64,000 nucleotides of DNA from Nocardioides alkalitolerans (GTDB taxonomy: Bacteria > Actinomycetota > Actinomycetes > Propionibacteriales > Nocardioidaceae): NCBI GenBank assembly GCA_038184435.1, contig CP116227.1:930001-994000 (forward strand), read 5' to 3'. The notes under the pieces were generated by a model, which did no database searches, was not told the DNA's origin, and saw only the letters and a list, made by a program, of their open reading frames with translations. Position numbers and translations under genes: made by a program. This document shows positions 25,586-32,272 of this stretch, one piece after another; positions within the stretch are counted from its first letter, which is position 1, and every line of letters begins with the position of its first letter.

Positions 25586-26747
25586 GCGCGCCCCCCGGCT
25601 CGCCGTCATCGGCGGCGGCCAGCTCGCCCGCATGATGGCCGAGCCGGCCGCCGCCCTCGGCGTACCGCTCCGGCTGCTCGCCGAGGGTCCCGACGTGTCC
25701 GCGGCGCAGGTCATCCCCGACCAGCGGGTGGGCGACCACCGCGACCTCGAGGACCTGCGGGCTGTGACCGCCGGGTGCGTGGCCGTCACGTTCGACCACG
25801 AGCACGTGCCCACCGAGCACCTCCGGGCCCTCGCGGCGGACGGCGTCGCCGTACGGCCGGGTCCGGACGCGCTCGTGCACGCCCAGGACAAGTCCGTCAT
25901 GCGGCGCCGGCTCGCGGAGCTGGGCGTGCCCTGCCCGCGCAACGCGGTGGTGGCCTCGCCGGCCGAGGTCGCGGAGTTCGGCCTGCCCTGCGTGCTCAAG
26001 ACCACCCGCGGCGGCTACGACGGCAAGGGCGTCTGGGTCGTCCGCGAGCTCGCCGACGCCGACGCCGCCTTCGCGGCGGCCCGGGAGGCGGGCGTCGAGG
26101 TGCTCGCCGAGGAGCTCGTCGACTTCGTGCGCGAGCTCTCCGCGCTGGTGGCCCGCTCGCCGAGCGGTCAGGCCGCGGCGTACCCCGTCGTCGAGACGGT
26201 GCAGCGCGACGGGATCTGCCACGAGGTGACCGCCCCGGCCCCGGACCTCGCCGAGGGCCTCGCCACGCACGCGCAGGAGATCGCACTGCGGGTCGCCGGC
26301 GAGCTGGGGGTCGTGGGGATCCTCGCGGTGGAGCTGTTCGAGACCGCGGACGGGCGCGTGCTGGTGAACGAGCTGGCCATGCGGCCCCACAACACGGGCC
26401 ACTGGACGCAGGACGGCGCGGTGACGTCGCAGTTCGAGAACCACCTGCGCGCCGTGCTCGACCTGCCGCTGGGCTCGCCCGCCCCCCGCGCGCGGTGGAG
26501 CGTCATGGTCAACATCCTCGGCTCGGCGAGCGTCGACCCGGCGACGGCGGGTCGGCTCTACGACGGCTACCCCCACGCGCTGGCGCGCGACCCGGGACTG
26601 CGGGTGCACCTCTACGGCAAGGACCTGCGGCCCGGCCGCAAGGTCGGCCACGTCAACGTCTACGGCGACGACCTCGAGGAGTGCCGCGAGCGCGCCCGCC
26701 ACGCGGCGGCCTGGTTCGCGGGCGACCTCGGCAACGAGAGCGAGTGA
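25578..26747 (+). CDS. purK: N5-carboxyaminoimidazole ribonucleotide synthase
   Basis: A 389-residue ATP-grasp enzyme that converts AIR, bicarbonate and ATP to N5-CAIR in purine synthesis. Blocks are IGGGQLARM at the N-terminus, KTTRGGYDGKGVWV (ATP loop) near 136-149, EELVDFVRELS and VNELAMRPHNTGHWT near 252-266. It overlaps the preceding glycosyltransferase by eight bases and is followed by purE after one base. Confidence 0.96.
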   Translation: MSERAPRLAVIGGGQLARMMAEPAAALGVPLRLLAEGPDVSAAQVIPDQRVGDHRDLEDLRAVTAGCVAVTFDHEHVPTEHLRALAADGVAVRPGPDALVHAQDKSVMRRRLAELGVPCPRNAVVASPAEVAEFGLPCVLKTTRGGYDGKGVWVVRELADADAAFAAAREAGVEVLAEELVDFVRELSALVARSPSGQAAAYPVVETVQRDGICHEVTAPAPDLAEGLATHAQEIALRVAGELGVVGILAVELFETADGRVLVNELAMRPHNTGHWTQDGAVTSQFENHLRAVLDLPLGSPAPRARWSVMVNILGSASVDPATAGRLYDGYPHALARDPGLRVHLYGKDLRPGRKVGHVNVYGDDLEECRERARHAAAWFAGDLGNESE

Positions 26748-26748
26748 G

Positions 26749-27288
26749 ATGAGCGAGTCCACCGGGCGTCCCGCCCCCCGCGTCGGCATCGTGATGGGGT
26801 CGGACTCCGACTGGCCCGTCATGGAGGCGGCGGCCACCGCGCTGGCCGAGTTCGACGTGCCCTTCGAGGCCGACGTCGTCTCGGCCCACCGGATGCCCGA
26901 CGAGATGCTGGCCTACGGCCGGGAGGCCCACGGTCGTGGCCTCGCGGCGATCATCGCCGGCGCCGGCGGTGCCGCGCACCTGCCGGGGATGCTCGCGGCC
27001 GTGACACCGCTGCCGGTGATCGGCGTACCGGTGCCGCTCCGCTACCTCGACGGCATGGACTCGCTGCTGTCCATCGTGCAGATGCCCGCCGGGGTGCCCG
27101 TCGCCACCGTCGCTGTCGGCAACGCCCGCAACGCGGGGCTGCTGGCCGTGCGGATCCTGGCCGCGACCGACCCGGCGCTCGCAGAGCGGATGGTCGCCTT
27201 CCAGGCCTCGCTGCGCGACGCCGCGCACGCGAAGGGCGAGGTCGTGCGGTCGGCGTCGTCCGTCGGCACGCCGCGCGCCGGCTTCTGA
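26749..27288 (+). CDS. purE: N5-carboxyaminoimidazole ribonucleotide mutase
   Basis: A 179-residue class I PurE that rearranges N5-CAIR to CAIR. The nucleotide-binding MGSDSDWP (16-23), SAHRMPD near 44-50 with the catalytic histidine, and AGAGGAAHLPGM near 67-78 are intact. It starts one base after purK, so the pair is one translational unit. The C-terminal 20 residues are a variable tail. Confidence 0.96.
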   Translation: MSESTGRPAPRVGIVMGSDSDWPVMEAAATALAEFDVPFEADVVSAHRMPDEMLAYGREAHGRGLAAIIAGAGGAAHLPGMLAAVTPLPVIGVPVPLRYLDGMDSLLSIVQMPAGVPVATVAVGNARNAGLLAVRILAATDPALAERMVAFQASLRDAAHAKGEVVRSASSVGTPRAGF

Positions 27289-27302
27289 CGGAGCGGGATC
27301 CG

Positions 27303-27324
27303 CGGCGGGGCGTCAGCCCCGCCG
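27303..27324. terminator. Bidirectional hairpin terminator
   Basis: Perfect nine-base arms (27303-27311 and 27316-27324) with a GTCA loop, between the convergent ends of purE and the CoA-binding gene; it overlaps the stop codon of the latter. No U-tract. Confidence 0.7.
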
Positions 27325-27741
27325 GCTCCACTCGATGGCGGGGCAGGTGTCCATGACGGCCACCAGCCCGGCGGCCCGGGCACGGTCGATCGCGTCCTGG
27401 TCGACGACGCCGAGCTGCAGCCACACGCCCTTCGCCCCGACGGCGATCGCCTCGTCGACGACCGCGCCCGCGAACTCGGAGCGCCGGAAGACGTCGACCA
27501 CGTCGATCGGGAACGGCACGTCGGCCAGGCTCGCGTAGCCCTGCTCGCCGTGCACCGTCGGCGCCTTCGGGTGCACGGGCACGATGCGCTTGCCGCGTTG
27601 CTGGAGCAGCTGCGCGATGCGCCACGCCGTGCGGCTCGGGTCTTCCGAAAGGCCCACGACCGCCCAGGTCTCGAGCTCGTCGAGCATGAGGGCGACGGCG
27701 GCCGGGTCCTGGGCTCCGGGGTCGGTGCCGGAGGCGCTCAT
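27313..27741 (-). CDS. CoA-binding protein (YccU family)
   Basis: A 142-residue single Rossmann domain of the CoA_binding family: WAVVGLSEDPSRTAW near 26-40, RIVPVHPKA near 55-63 and KGVWLQLGVVD near 102-112. It resembles the N-terminal domain of succinyl-CoA synthetase alpha but has no catalytic histidine loop. Function is unknown; it may bind CoA esters. The ATG overlaps the enoyl-CoA hydratase stop by four bases (ATGA). Confidence 0.88.
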   Translation of the reverse strand: MSASGTDPGAQDPAAVALMLDELETWAVVGLSEDPSRTAWRIAQLLQQRGKRIVPVHPKAPTVHGEQGYASLADVPFPIDVVDVFRRSEFAGAVVDEAIAVGAKGVWLQLGVVDQDAIDRARAAGLVAVMDTCPAIEWSRRG

Positions 27742-28634
27742 CGGGCGTCCCCGAAGACGTCGGGGACGCGCGAGGCGGGCGCCTCGAACACGGGGTCGCG
27801 CTTCTCGAGGAACGCGGCCACGCCCTCCTTGCCGTCCGCGACGGAGGCGTAGAACATCGCCAACGAGTCGGCCCGGTGGGCGTCCACCGGGTGCGGGGCC
27901 CCGGCGCCGCGGTAGAGGAGCTGCCGGGCGAGCGCCACGCCGTACGGGGAGCGGTTGCGGGTGAACCGGCGCGCCAGCTCGTACGCCGCGGGGAGGAGGT
28001 CCTCCGGCTCGTGCACCGACCGCACGAGCCCGCCCTCGAGGAGCTCGGCGGGCTCGAGGATGTCGGCGGTGTAGACCCACTCCAGGGCCCGGGGCAGGCC
28101 GACGAGGCGGGGGAGGAACCACGAGGAGCAGGCCTCGGGCACGATGCCGATGCGTCCGAAGACGAAGCCGACGCGGGCCTTCGTGGAGACCAGCCGCACG
28201 TCCATCGGCAGCGTCATCGTGGCCCCGATGCCCACGGCCGCGCCGTTGATGGCGGCGATGACCGGCTTGCGGCAGTCGAAGATCGCGAGCGAGACCCGGC
28301 CGCCGGTGTCGCGGACGCCGTCGCGGATCTCGGGGGCGTCGAAGCGGTCGACGAGGTCCTGCGGCGTGGGTGCGAGGGACTCGTCGAGGCCGAAGACGTT
28401 GCCCTCGCGGGTCAGGTCCATGCCGGCGCAGAAGGCGCGGCCCGCTCCCGTCACGACGACGGCGCGCACCTCGTCGTGGTCGTTGACGCGGCGGAACGCG
28501 TCCTCCAGCTCGTCGGCCATCGTCACGGTGAACGAGTTGAGCGCGTCGGGGCGGTCGAGGGTGAGCGTGAGGATGCCGTCGTCGTCGACGGACCAGGAGA
28601 GCGTCTCGTAGCGCGGGGCGTCGGGGATGGTCAC
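27738..28634 (-). CDS. Enoyl-CoA hydratase/isomerase family protein
   Basis: A 298-residue crotonase-fold protein that probably hydrates or isomerises an enoyl-CoA. The oxyanion-hole blocks AFCAGMDL near 68-75 and AAINGAAVGIGATM near 130-143 are clear. In the next active-site region the sequence is GIVPEACSSWFLPRLVG near 167, where the Glu of PEA corresponds to a catalytic glutamate. The CoA-binding protein is co-expressed by overlap. The GTG at 28634 sits four bases after the LCP gene, so it may also belong to that transcript. Confidence 0.88.
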   Translation of the reverse strand: MTIPDAPRYETLSWSVDDDGILTLTLDRPDALNSFTVTMADELEDAFRRVNDHDEVRAVVVTGAGRAFCAGMDLTREGNVFGLDESLAPTPQDLVDRFDAPEIRDGVRDTGGRVSLAIFDCRKPVIAAINGAAVGIGATMTLPMDVRLVSTKARVGFVFGRIGIVPEACSSWFLPRLVGLPRALEWVYTADILEPAELLEGGLVRSVHEPEDLLPAAYELARRFTRNRSPYGVALARQLLYRGAGAPHPVDAHRADSLAMFYASVADGKEGVAAFLEKRDPVFEAPASRVPDVFGDAR

Positions 28635-28638
28635 GGGA

Positions 28639-29949
28639 TCAGGGCTCCAGTCCGGTCGCGGTGCAGAGGTCGTCGGTGATGCTGTCGGTCTCGTTGGTGG
28701 CGATGGCCTCGAAGAGGGCCGTGGAGCGCGCCTCGTCCCACGACTCGGCGGACGAGTCGGCGAGGGGCACGGTGCAGTTGCGCGCGCCACCGCCGATGGC
28801 CCGCAGGGCGAGCCCCATCCGGGCGGCCTCGACGACGTTCGTCTGCTCGTCGACGGCGATGAAGGAGGTCGCGGCGACGTTGAGCCCGACGTAGCGCCAC
28901 GGCAGCAGCACGTTGAGCGGGTTGGCGGCCTTGCTGCCCACCGCCGACACCACCTCGCGCTGGTTCTGCACGCGGTCGAGGTCGGAGCGGACGAGGGGGC
29001 ACTCCGGCGGCCCGTTCTTGGAGCAGCGGGCGCGGGAGTAGTTGAGGGCCGTGGTGCCGTCGACCTCCTGGCAGCCGGCCGGGATGTCGAGGTGCGCCCC
29101 GTCGTCCTTGATGGCGTCCTTCGGGCAGATCTCGATCCCGCCGATGGCGTCGACGACCTGCGCGACGCCACCCATGCCGATCTCGGCGTAGTGGTCGATG
29201 CGGATTCCGGTGTTCTGCTCGATGGTCTGCACGAGGTACTGGGCCCCCGCGTCACCGCCGCCGCCCTCGGCGAAGACGGCGTTGATCTTGCTGGATCCGC
29301 CGTCGGGCAGGTCGACGAAGGTGTCCCGGGGGAACGACACGACCACCGGCTGCCCGCCGCCGGTGTGGATCATGATGATCGTGTCGGTGCGGTCGCCGCC
29401 GACGTCGCCCGTGCCGAGCGTGCGGCGCTCCTCGTCGCTGAGGCCCGCGCGCGAGTCGCTGCCGACGACGAGGTAGGTCGTGCCCGGCTGCTCGCCCGGT
29501 CGGTCGCCCGTCGGCATCGCGTCGATCCGCTCGACGTTGTTCCACGCCCAGATCGGCACGGCGACGAGGAAGACCAGCCACAGCACGAGGAGCAGCAGGA
29601 GCACCCGCAGGACGGGGAACCGTCGCCGCCGGCGCGGGGCGCCGGCAGCGGAACGTCCGGGGGCGCGACCCGGGGGCGGGCCCGGGGGCGGCACCGGCGG
29701 GCGCTGCGGCGACCGCGGCGGGGGCGTCGCTCGACGGCGCCCCTGCGGGGGCGAGGACGGCGGTGGGGGAGCGGGGTAGAGGCCGTGGTCGTCGCCCGTG
29801 GCCATCAGCCGGGTGGCCTCGTCCTCGTCCCGCGCGGCCCGGCGCCGCGGCTCCGTCGGCTGGGGGCCGCGGTTGCCGCCGGAGCCGTAGAGCCACTCGT
29901 ACTCGGGCGTGCCCTCGCGGGGGCGGCCGCCGGACTGACCGTCTGACAT
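28639..29949 (-). CDS. LCP (LytR-CpsA-Psr) family glycopolymer transferase
   Basis: A 436-residue membrane protein. Residues 1-110 are Pro/Arg-rich and cytoplasmic; one membrane segment lies near 114-135 (VLLLLLVLWLVFLVAVPIW). The LCP domain follows with YLVVGSDSRAG, RTDTIIMIH (acidic and Arg pyrophosphate ligands) and SFPRDTFVDLP. LCP enzymes attach lipid-linked glycopolymers such as arabinogalactan or teichoic-type chains to peptidoglycan. A minus-strand TAGCGT (29957-29962) seven bases upstream of the ATG indicates a leaderless transcript. It is divergent from a second LCP gene. Confidence 0.92.
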   Translation of the reverse strand: MSDGQSGGRPREGTPEYEWLYGSGGNRGPQPTEPRRRAARDEDEATRLMATGDDHGLYPAPPPPSSPPQGRRRATPPPRSPQRPPVPPPGPPPGRAPGRSAAGAPRRRRRFPVLRVLLLLLVLWLVFLVAVPIWAWNNVERIDAMPTGDRPGEQPGTTYLVVGSDSRAGLSDEERRTLGTGDVGGDRTDTIIMIHTGGGQPVVVSFPRDTFVDLPDGGSSKINAVFAEGGGGDAGAQYLVQTIEQNTGIRIDHYAEIGMGGVAQVVDAIGGIEICPKDAIKDDGAHLDIPAGCQEVDGTTALNYSRARCSKNGPPECPLVRSDLDRVQNQREVVSAVGSKAANPLNVLLPWRYVGLNVAATSFIAVDEQTNVVEAARMGLALRAIGGGARNCTVPLADSSAESWDEARSTALFEAIATNETDSITDDLCTATGLEP

Positions 29950-29956
29950 GAGGGGG

Positions 29957-29962
29957 ACGCTA
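29957..29962 (-). promoter_or_regulatory. -10 element of the minus-strand LCP gene
   Basis: Minus-strand TAGCGT, seven bases before the ATG at 29949, leaderless spacing. Confidence 0.5.
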
Positions 29963-30060
29963 CCGCGCCGTCCTCCGGCGTGGCGTCACCGCTGGGACCG
30001 GTGTGGCTGGTGGGATGCACCACGCAGCCAACGTCTCTTCCCCGGCGAGAAAGGTCTGCC

Positions 30061-31677
30061 ATGTCCCCCACGGACCCCTCGGCACCGTCGCGTCCGCACC
30101 CCGCGCGGGCCTCGGCGACCCCGGCCGACGACGCTCGGGCTCGCGGTGCGCGCGCCCCCCGCGCCGTACGGGCCGGTCGGACCACGCACGAGCGCGCCCA
30201 GGGCGTGCACCTGCGGCGGGCCCTGACGCTGCTGTTGATGACGCTGGTGCTGCCGGGCTCGGCCCAGCTCGTCGCCGGCAACAAGCGCGTCGGGCGGGTG
30301 GCGCTGCGGGTCTGGTTCGGGCTGCTCGCCCTCGTCCTCCTGGTCGCCCTCGTGGCGTCGGTCTGGAACGGCCTGCTGCTCAAGCTCGGCGCCAACATGG
30401 ACCTCCTCGGCGTCATCAGGTTGGCGCTCGTCGTGCTCGCGGTCGCGTGGGCCGCCCTCTTCGTCGACGCCTGGCGGATCGCGGCGCCGGGAGCACTGCA
30501 GCGGCGGCAGCGGGTCGCCCTCGTCACGCTCAACGGCGTCCTCTGCTTCTCCGTGGTCGGTGGTCTGCTCTTCTCCGCCCACGCGATCGAGGTCGGACGC
30601 GGCTTCGTCACCAGCGTCTTCACCGGCGAGGAGGTCACCGAGCCGACCGCCGGTCGCTACAACGTGCTGCTGATCGGCGCGGACGCGGGGGAGGGGCGCA
30701 TCGGGCTGCGCGCCGACTCGATGACGGTGGCGAGCATCGACCAGGAGTCGGGCCGCACCGTGCTCATCTCGCTCCCGCGCAACATGCAGAAGTTCCCCTT
30801 CCGCGAGGGCTCGGTCATGGACGAGCAGTTCCCGGACGGCTTCGACTGCGAGGGCTGCTACCTCAACGGCGTCACCACGTGGGCGACCGACCACCCCGAC
30901 CTCTTCGGCCTCCCGGCGGACGCCAGCCACGGCGAGCTCTTCGACGCCGGCATGGACGCCACCATCTCGGCGATCGAGGGCGTCACGGACCTCGACGTGA
31001 ACTACTGGGCCATGGTCGACATGCGGGGCTTCGAGGACCTCGTCGACGCCGTCGGCGGGGTCGAGCTCAACGTCCGCGGGCGCATCCCGATCGGCGGCGT
31101 CGGTGCTCCGATCTCGGGCTACATCGAGCCCGGCGTGCAGCAGCTGGACGGCTACCGGGCCCTGTGGTTCGCGCGGTCCCGCGCGGACTCCGACGACTAC
31201 TCGCGCATGGCTCGGCAGAAGTGCGTCATGAGCGCCATGCTCCAGCAGATGGATCCCACGACGGTGCTCACCAGCTTCGGTCAGATCGCGGACGCGGGCG
31301 CCAACATGCTCGAGACGAGCATCCCGCCCGGTGAGGTCGACCGCTTCGTCGACCTCGCGCTCAAGGCGCGCAACGAGCCCATCTCCACGGTCTCGATCGT
31401 GCCGCCGGCCGTGAACACGGCCGACCCGGACATGGACGTCGTGCACCAGATGATCGCCGCGGGGATCGCCGGCGACACGGCCGAGGAGGCGCCCGCAGCG
31501 CCGACGACGGACGCCGCGGCGGGCTCGGGCGGTTCGGGCTCCGGCTCCGGCTCCGGCTCCGGTGGGTCGGGCGGCGGCGAGGCCGCGGCGCCCGACACGG
31601 TGACCGGTGGCTCGATCGGCTCGCGCGACGAGGGCTACTCCGCCAACGAGACCAGCGACCTCGGCTCGGCCTGCTGA
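30061..31677 (+). CDS. LCP family protein with N-terminal multi-pass membrane region
   Basis: A 538-residue protein. After a Pro/Arg-rich start it has three or four hydrophobic segments between about 55 and 185 (LTLLLMTLVLPGSAQLVAG, LLALVLLVALVAS, LALVVLAVAWAALFVDAW, VVGGLLF), then the LCP domain: NVLLIGADAG, RADSMTVASID, ISLPRNMQ, DLVDAVGGVELNV. The cysteine pair FDCEGCYLNG lies inside the domain. A Gly/Ser stretch near 475-495 precedes a short tail ending in Cys. The ATG has GAGAAAGG upstream; an upstream in-frame start at 29980 lacks one. It is divergent from the other LCP gene. Confidence 0.9.
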   Translation: MSPTDPSAPSRPHPARASATPADDARARGARAPRAVRAGRTTHERAQGVHLRRALTLLLMTLVLPGSAQLVAGNKRVGRVALRVWFGLLALVLLVALVASVWNGLLLKLGANMDLLGVIRLALVVLAVAWAALFVDAWRIAAPGALQRRQRVALVTLNGVLCFSVVGGLLFSAHAIEVGRGFVTSVFTGEEVTEPTAGRYNVLLIGADAGEGRIGLRADSMTVASIDQESGRTVLISLPRNMQKFPFREGSVMDEQFPDGFDCEGCYLNGVTTWATDHPDLFGLPADASHGELFDAGMDATISAIEGVTDLDVNYWAMVDMRGFEDLVDAVGGVELNVRGRIPIGGVGAPISGYIEPGVQQLDGYRALWFARSRADSDDYSRMARQKCVMSAMLQQMDPTTVLTSFGQIADAGANMLETSIPPGEVDRFVDLALKARNEPISTVSIVPPAVNTADPDMDVVHQMIAAGIAGDTAEEAPAAPTTDAAAGSGGSGSGSGSGSGGSGGGEAAAPDTVTGGSIGSRDEGYSANETSDLGSAC

Positions 31678-31732
31678 GCCGACCGGCGCTTGGGGTCCGA
31701 AGCCGTACGGCTCGACCAGTATTGATCGGTGA

Positions 31733-31814
31733 ACTGTGCGGTTGGTGCGGCTCGGGCCGAGCCGGACCTGTCCCAGCCGCACATCTGGGCGCCGCCCGGT
31801 GCGCCCGGTGCGCC
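31733..31814. repeat. Dispersed palindromic repeat, copy B
   Basis: Outer arms ACTGTGCGG (31733-31741) and CCGCACAT (31777-31784) flank an inner palindrome GCTCGGGCCGAGC. An identical tail (gggcgccgcccggtgcgcc) follows. Copy C, 160 bases on, matches over about 80 bases with three or four mismatches. Confidence 0.75.
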
Positions 31815-31892
31815 GGCCCGTCCGGCCCGTCTGGCCCGTCTGGCCTGCCCCGGCCCGCCGACCGTTGTCGGGCCTGACGCGTCGGGCCTGCG

Positions 31893-31974
31893 AAATGTGC
31901 GGTTGGTGCCGCTCGGGCCGAGCCGGACCTGTCCCAGCCGCACATGTGGGCGCCGCCCGGTGCGCCCGGTGCGC
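31893..31974. repeat. Dispersed palindromic repeat, copy C
   Basis: Outer arms AAATGTGCGG (31893-31902) and CCGCACAT (31938-31945), with the same inner palindrome and tail as copy B. The left arm matches copy A at 6650 exactly. Confidence 0.75.
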
Positions 31975-32026
31975 CTTCCGGCGTGCCGAGACCGACGCGT
32001 TCCTCCGACCCGACCGTGGGGCGCGA

Positions 32027-32052
32027 CACGTTCCCCTTGGATCCGGAACGTG
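32027..32052. promoter_or_regulatory. Inverted repeat upstream of the amidase gene
   Basis: CACGTTCC (32027-32034) and GGAACGTG (32045-32052) form a perfect 8-base inverted repeat with a 10-base spacer. It could be an operator or a hairpin; nothing in the sequence decides between them. Confidence 0.35.
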
Positions 32053-32272
32053 CCTGCCGACCGTGGGATCGACCCGAAAACCGGGCTCTGTCGGCGTGTC
32101 GTGCCCCGTCGGAGCGCGGTTTGACGAATCATCTCGGAAGTGCTCGGCGTGGCGGCTTGATAATCACACCGTTGTAGTTCTCGCGTTCGGCTTGCCTGTT
32201 ACTCATGTGACGTGTGTGATGGCCGACGTCTCGTGTGAACAACTTCCCCCGTCGCGCGCAGGAGCCCTCTCG

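Larger units (their letters stand above)
31678..32272. other. 595-base intergenic region with repeats and an inverted repeat
   Basis: It holds two near-identical copies of the dispersed palindromic repeat (31733-31814 and 31893-31974), a run of 9-base steps (gcccgtctg-like, about 31817-31845) and an 8-base inverted repeat near 32027-32052. I see no gene. A GATAAT at 32159-32164 might be a -10 for the amidase, but no convincing -35 accompanies it. Confidence 0.6.

Noticed and set aside
29980..30060. Earlier start of the plus-strand LCP gene
   Set aside because: No ribosome binding site or conserved residues; the ATG at 30061 has GAGAAAGG.
32053..32272. Riboswitch (c-di-AMP type) before the wall amidase
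   Set aside because: Such elements regulate wall hydrolases in actinobacteria, but I could not find the conserved core pairings by eye.
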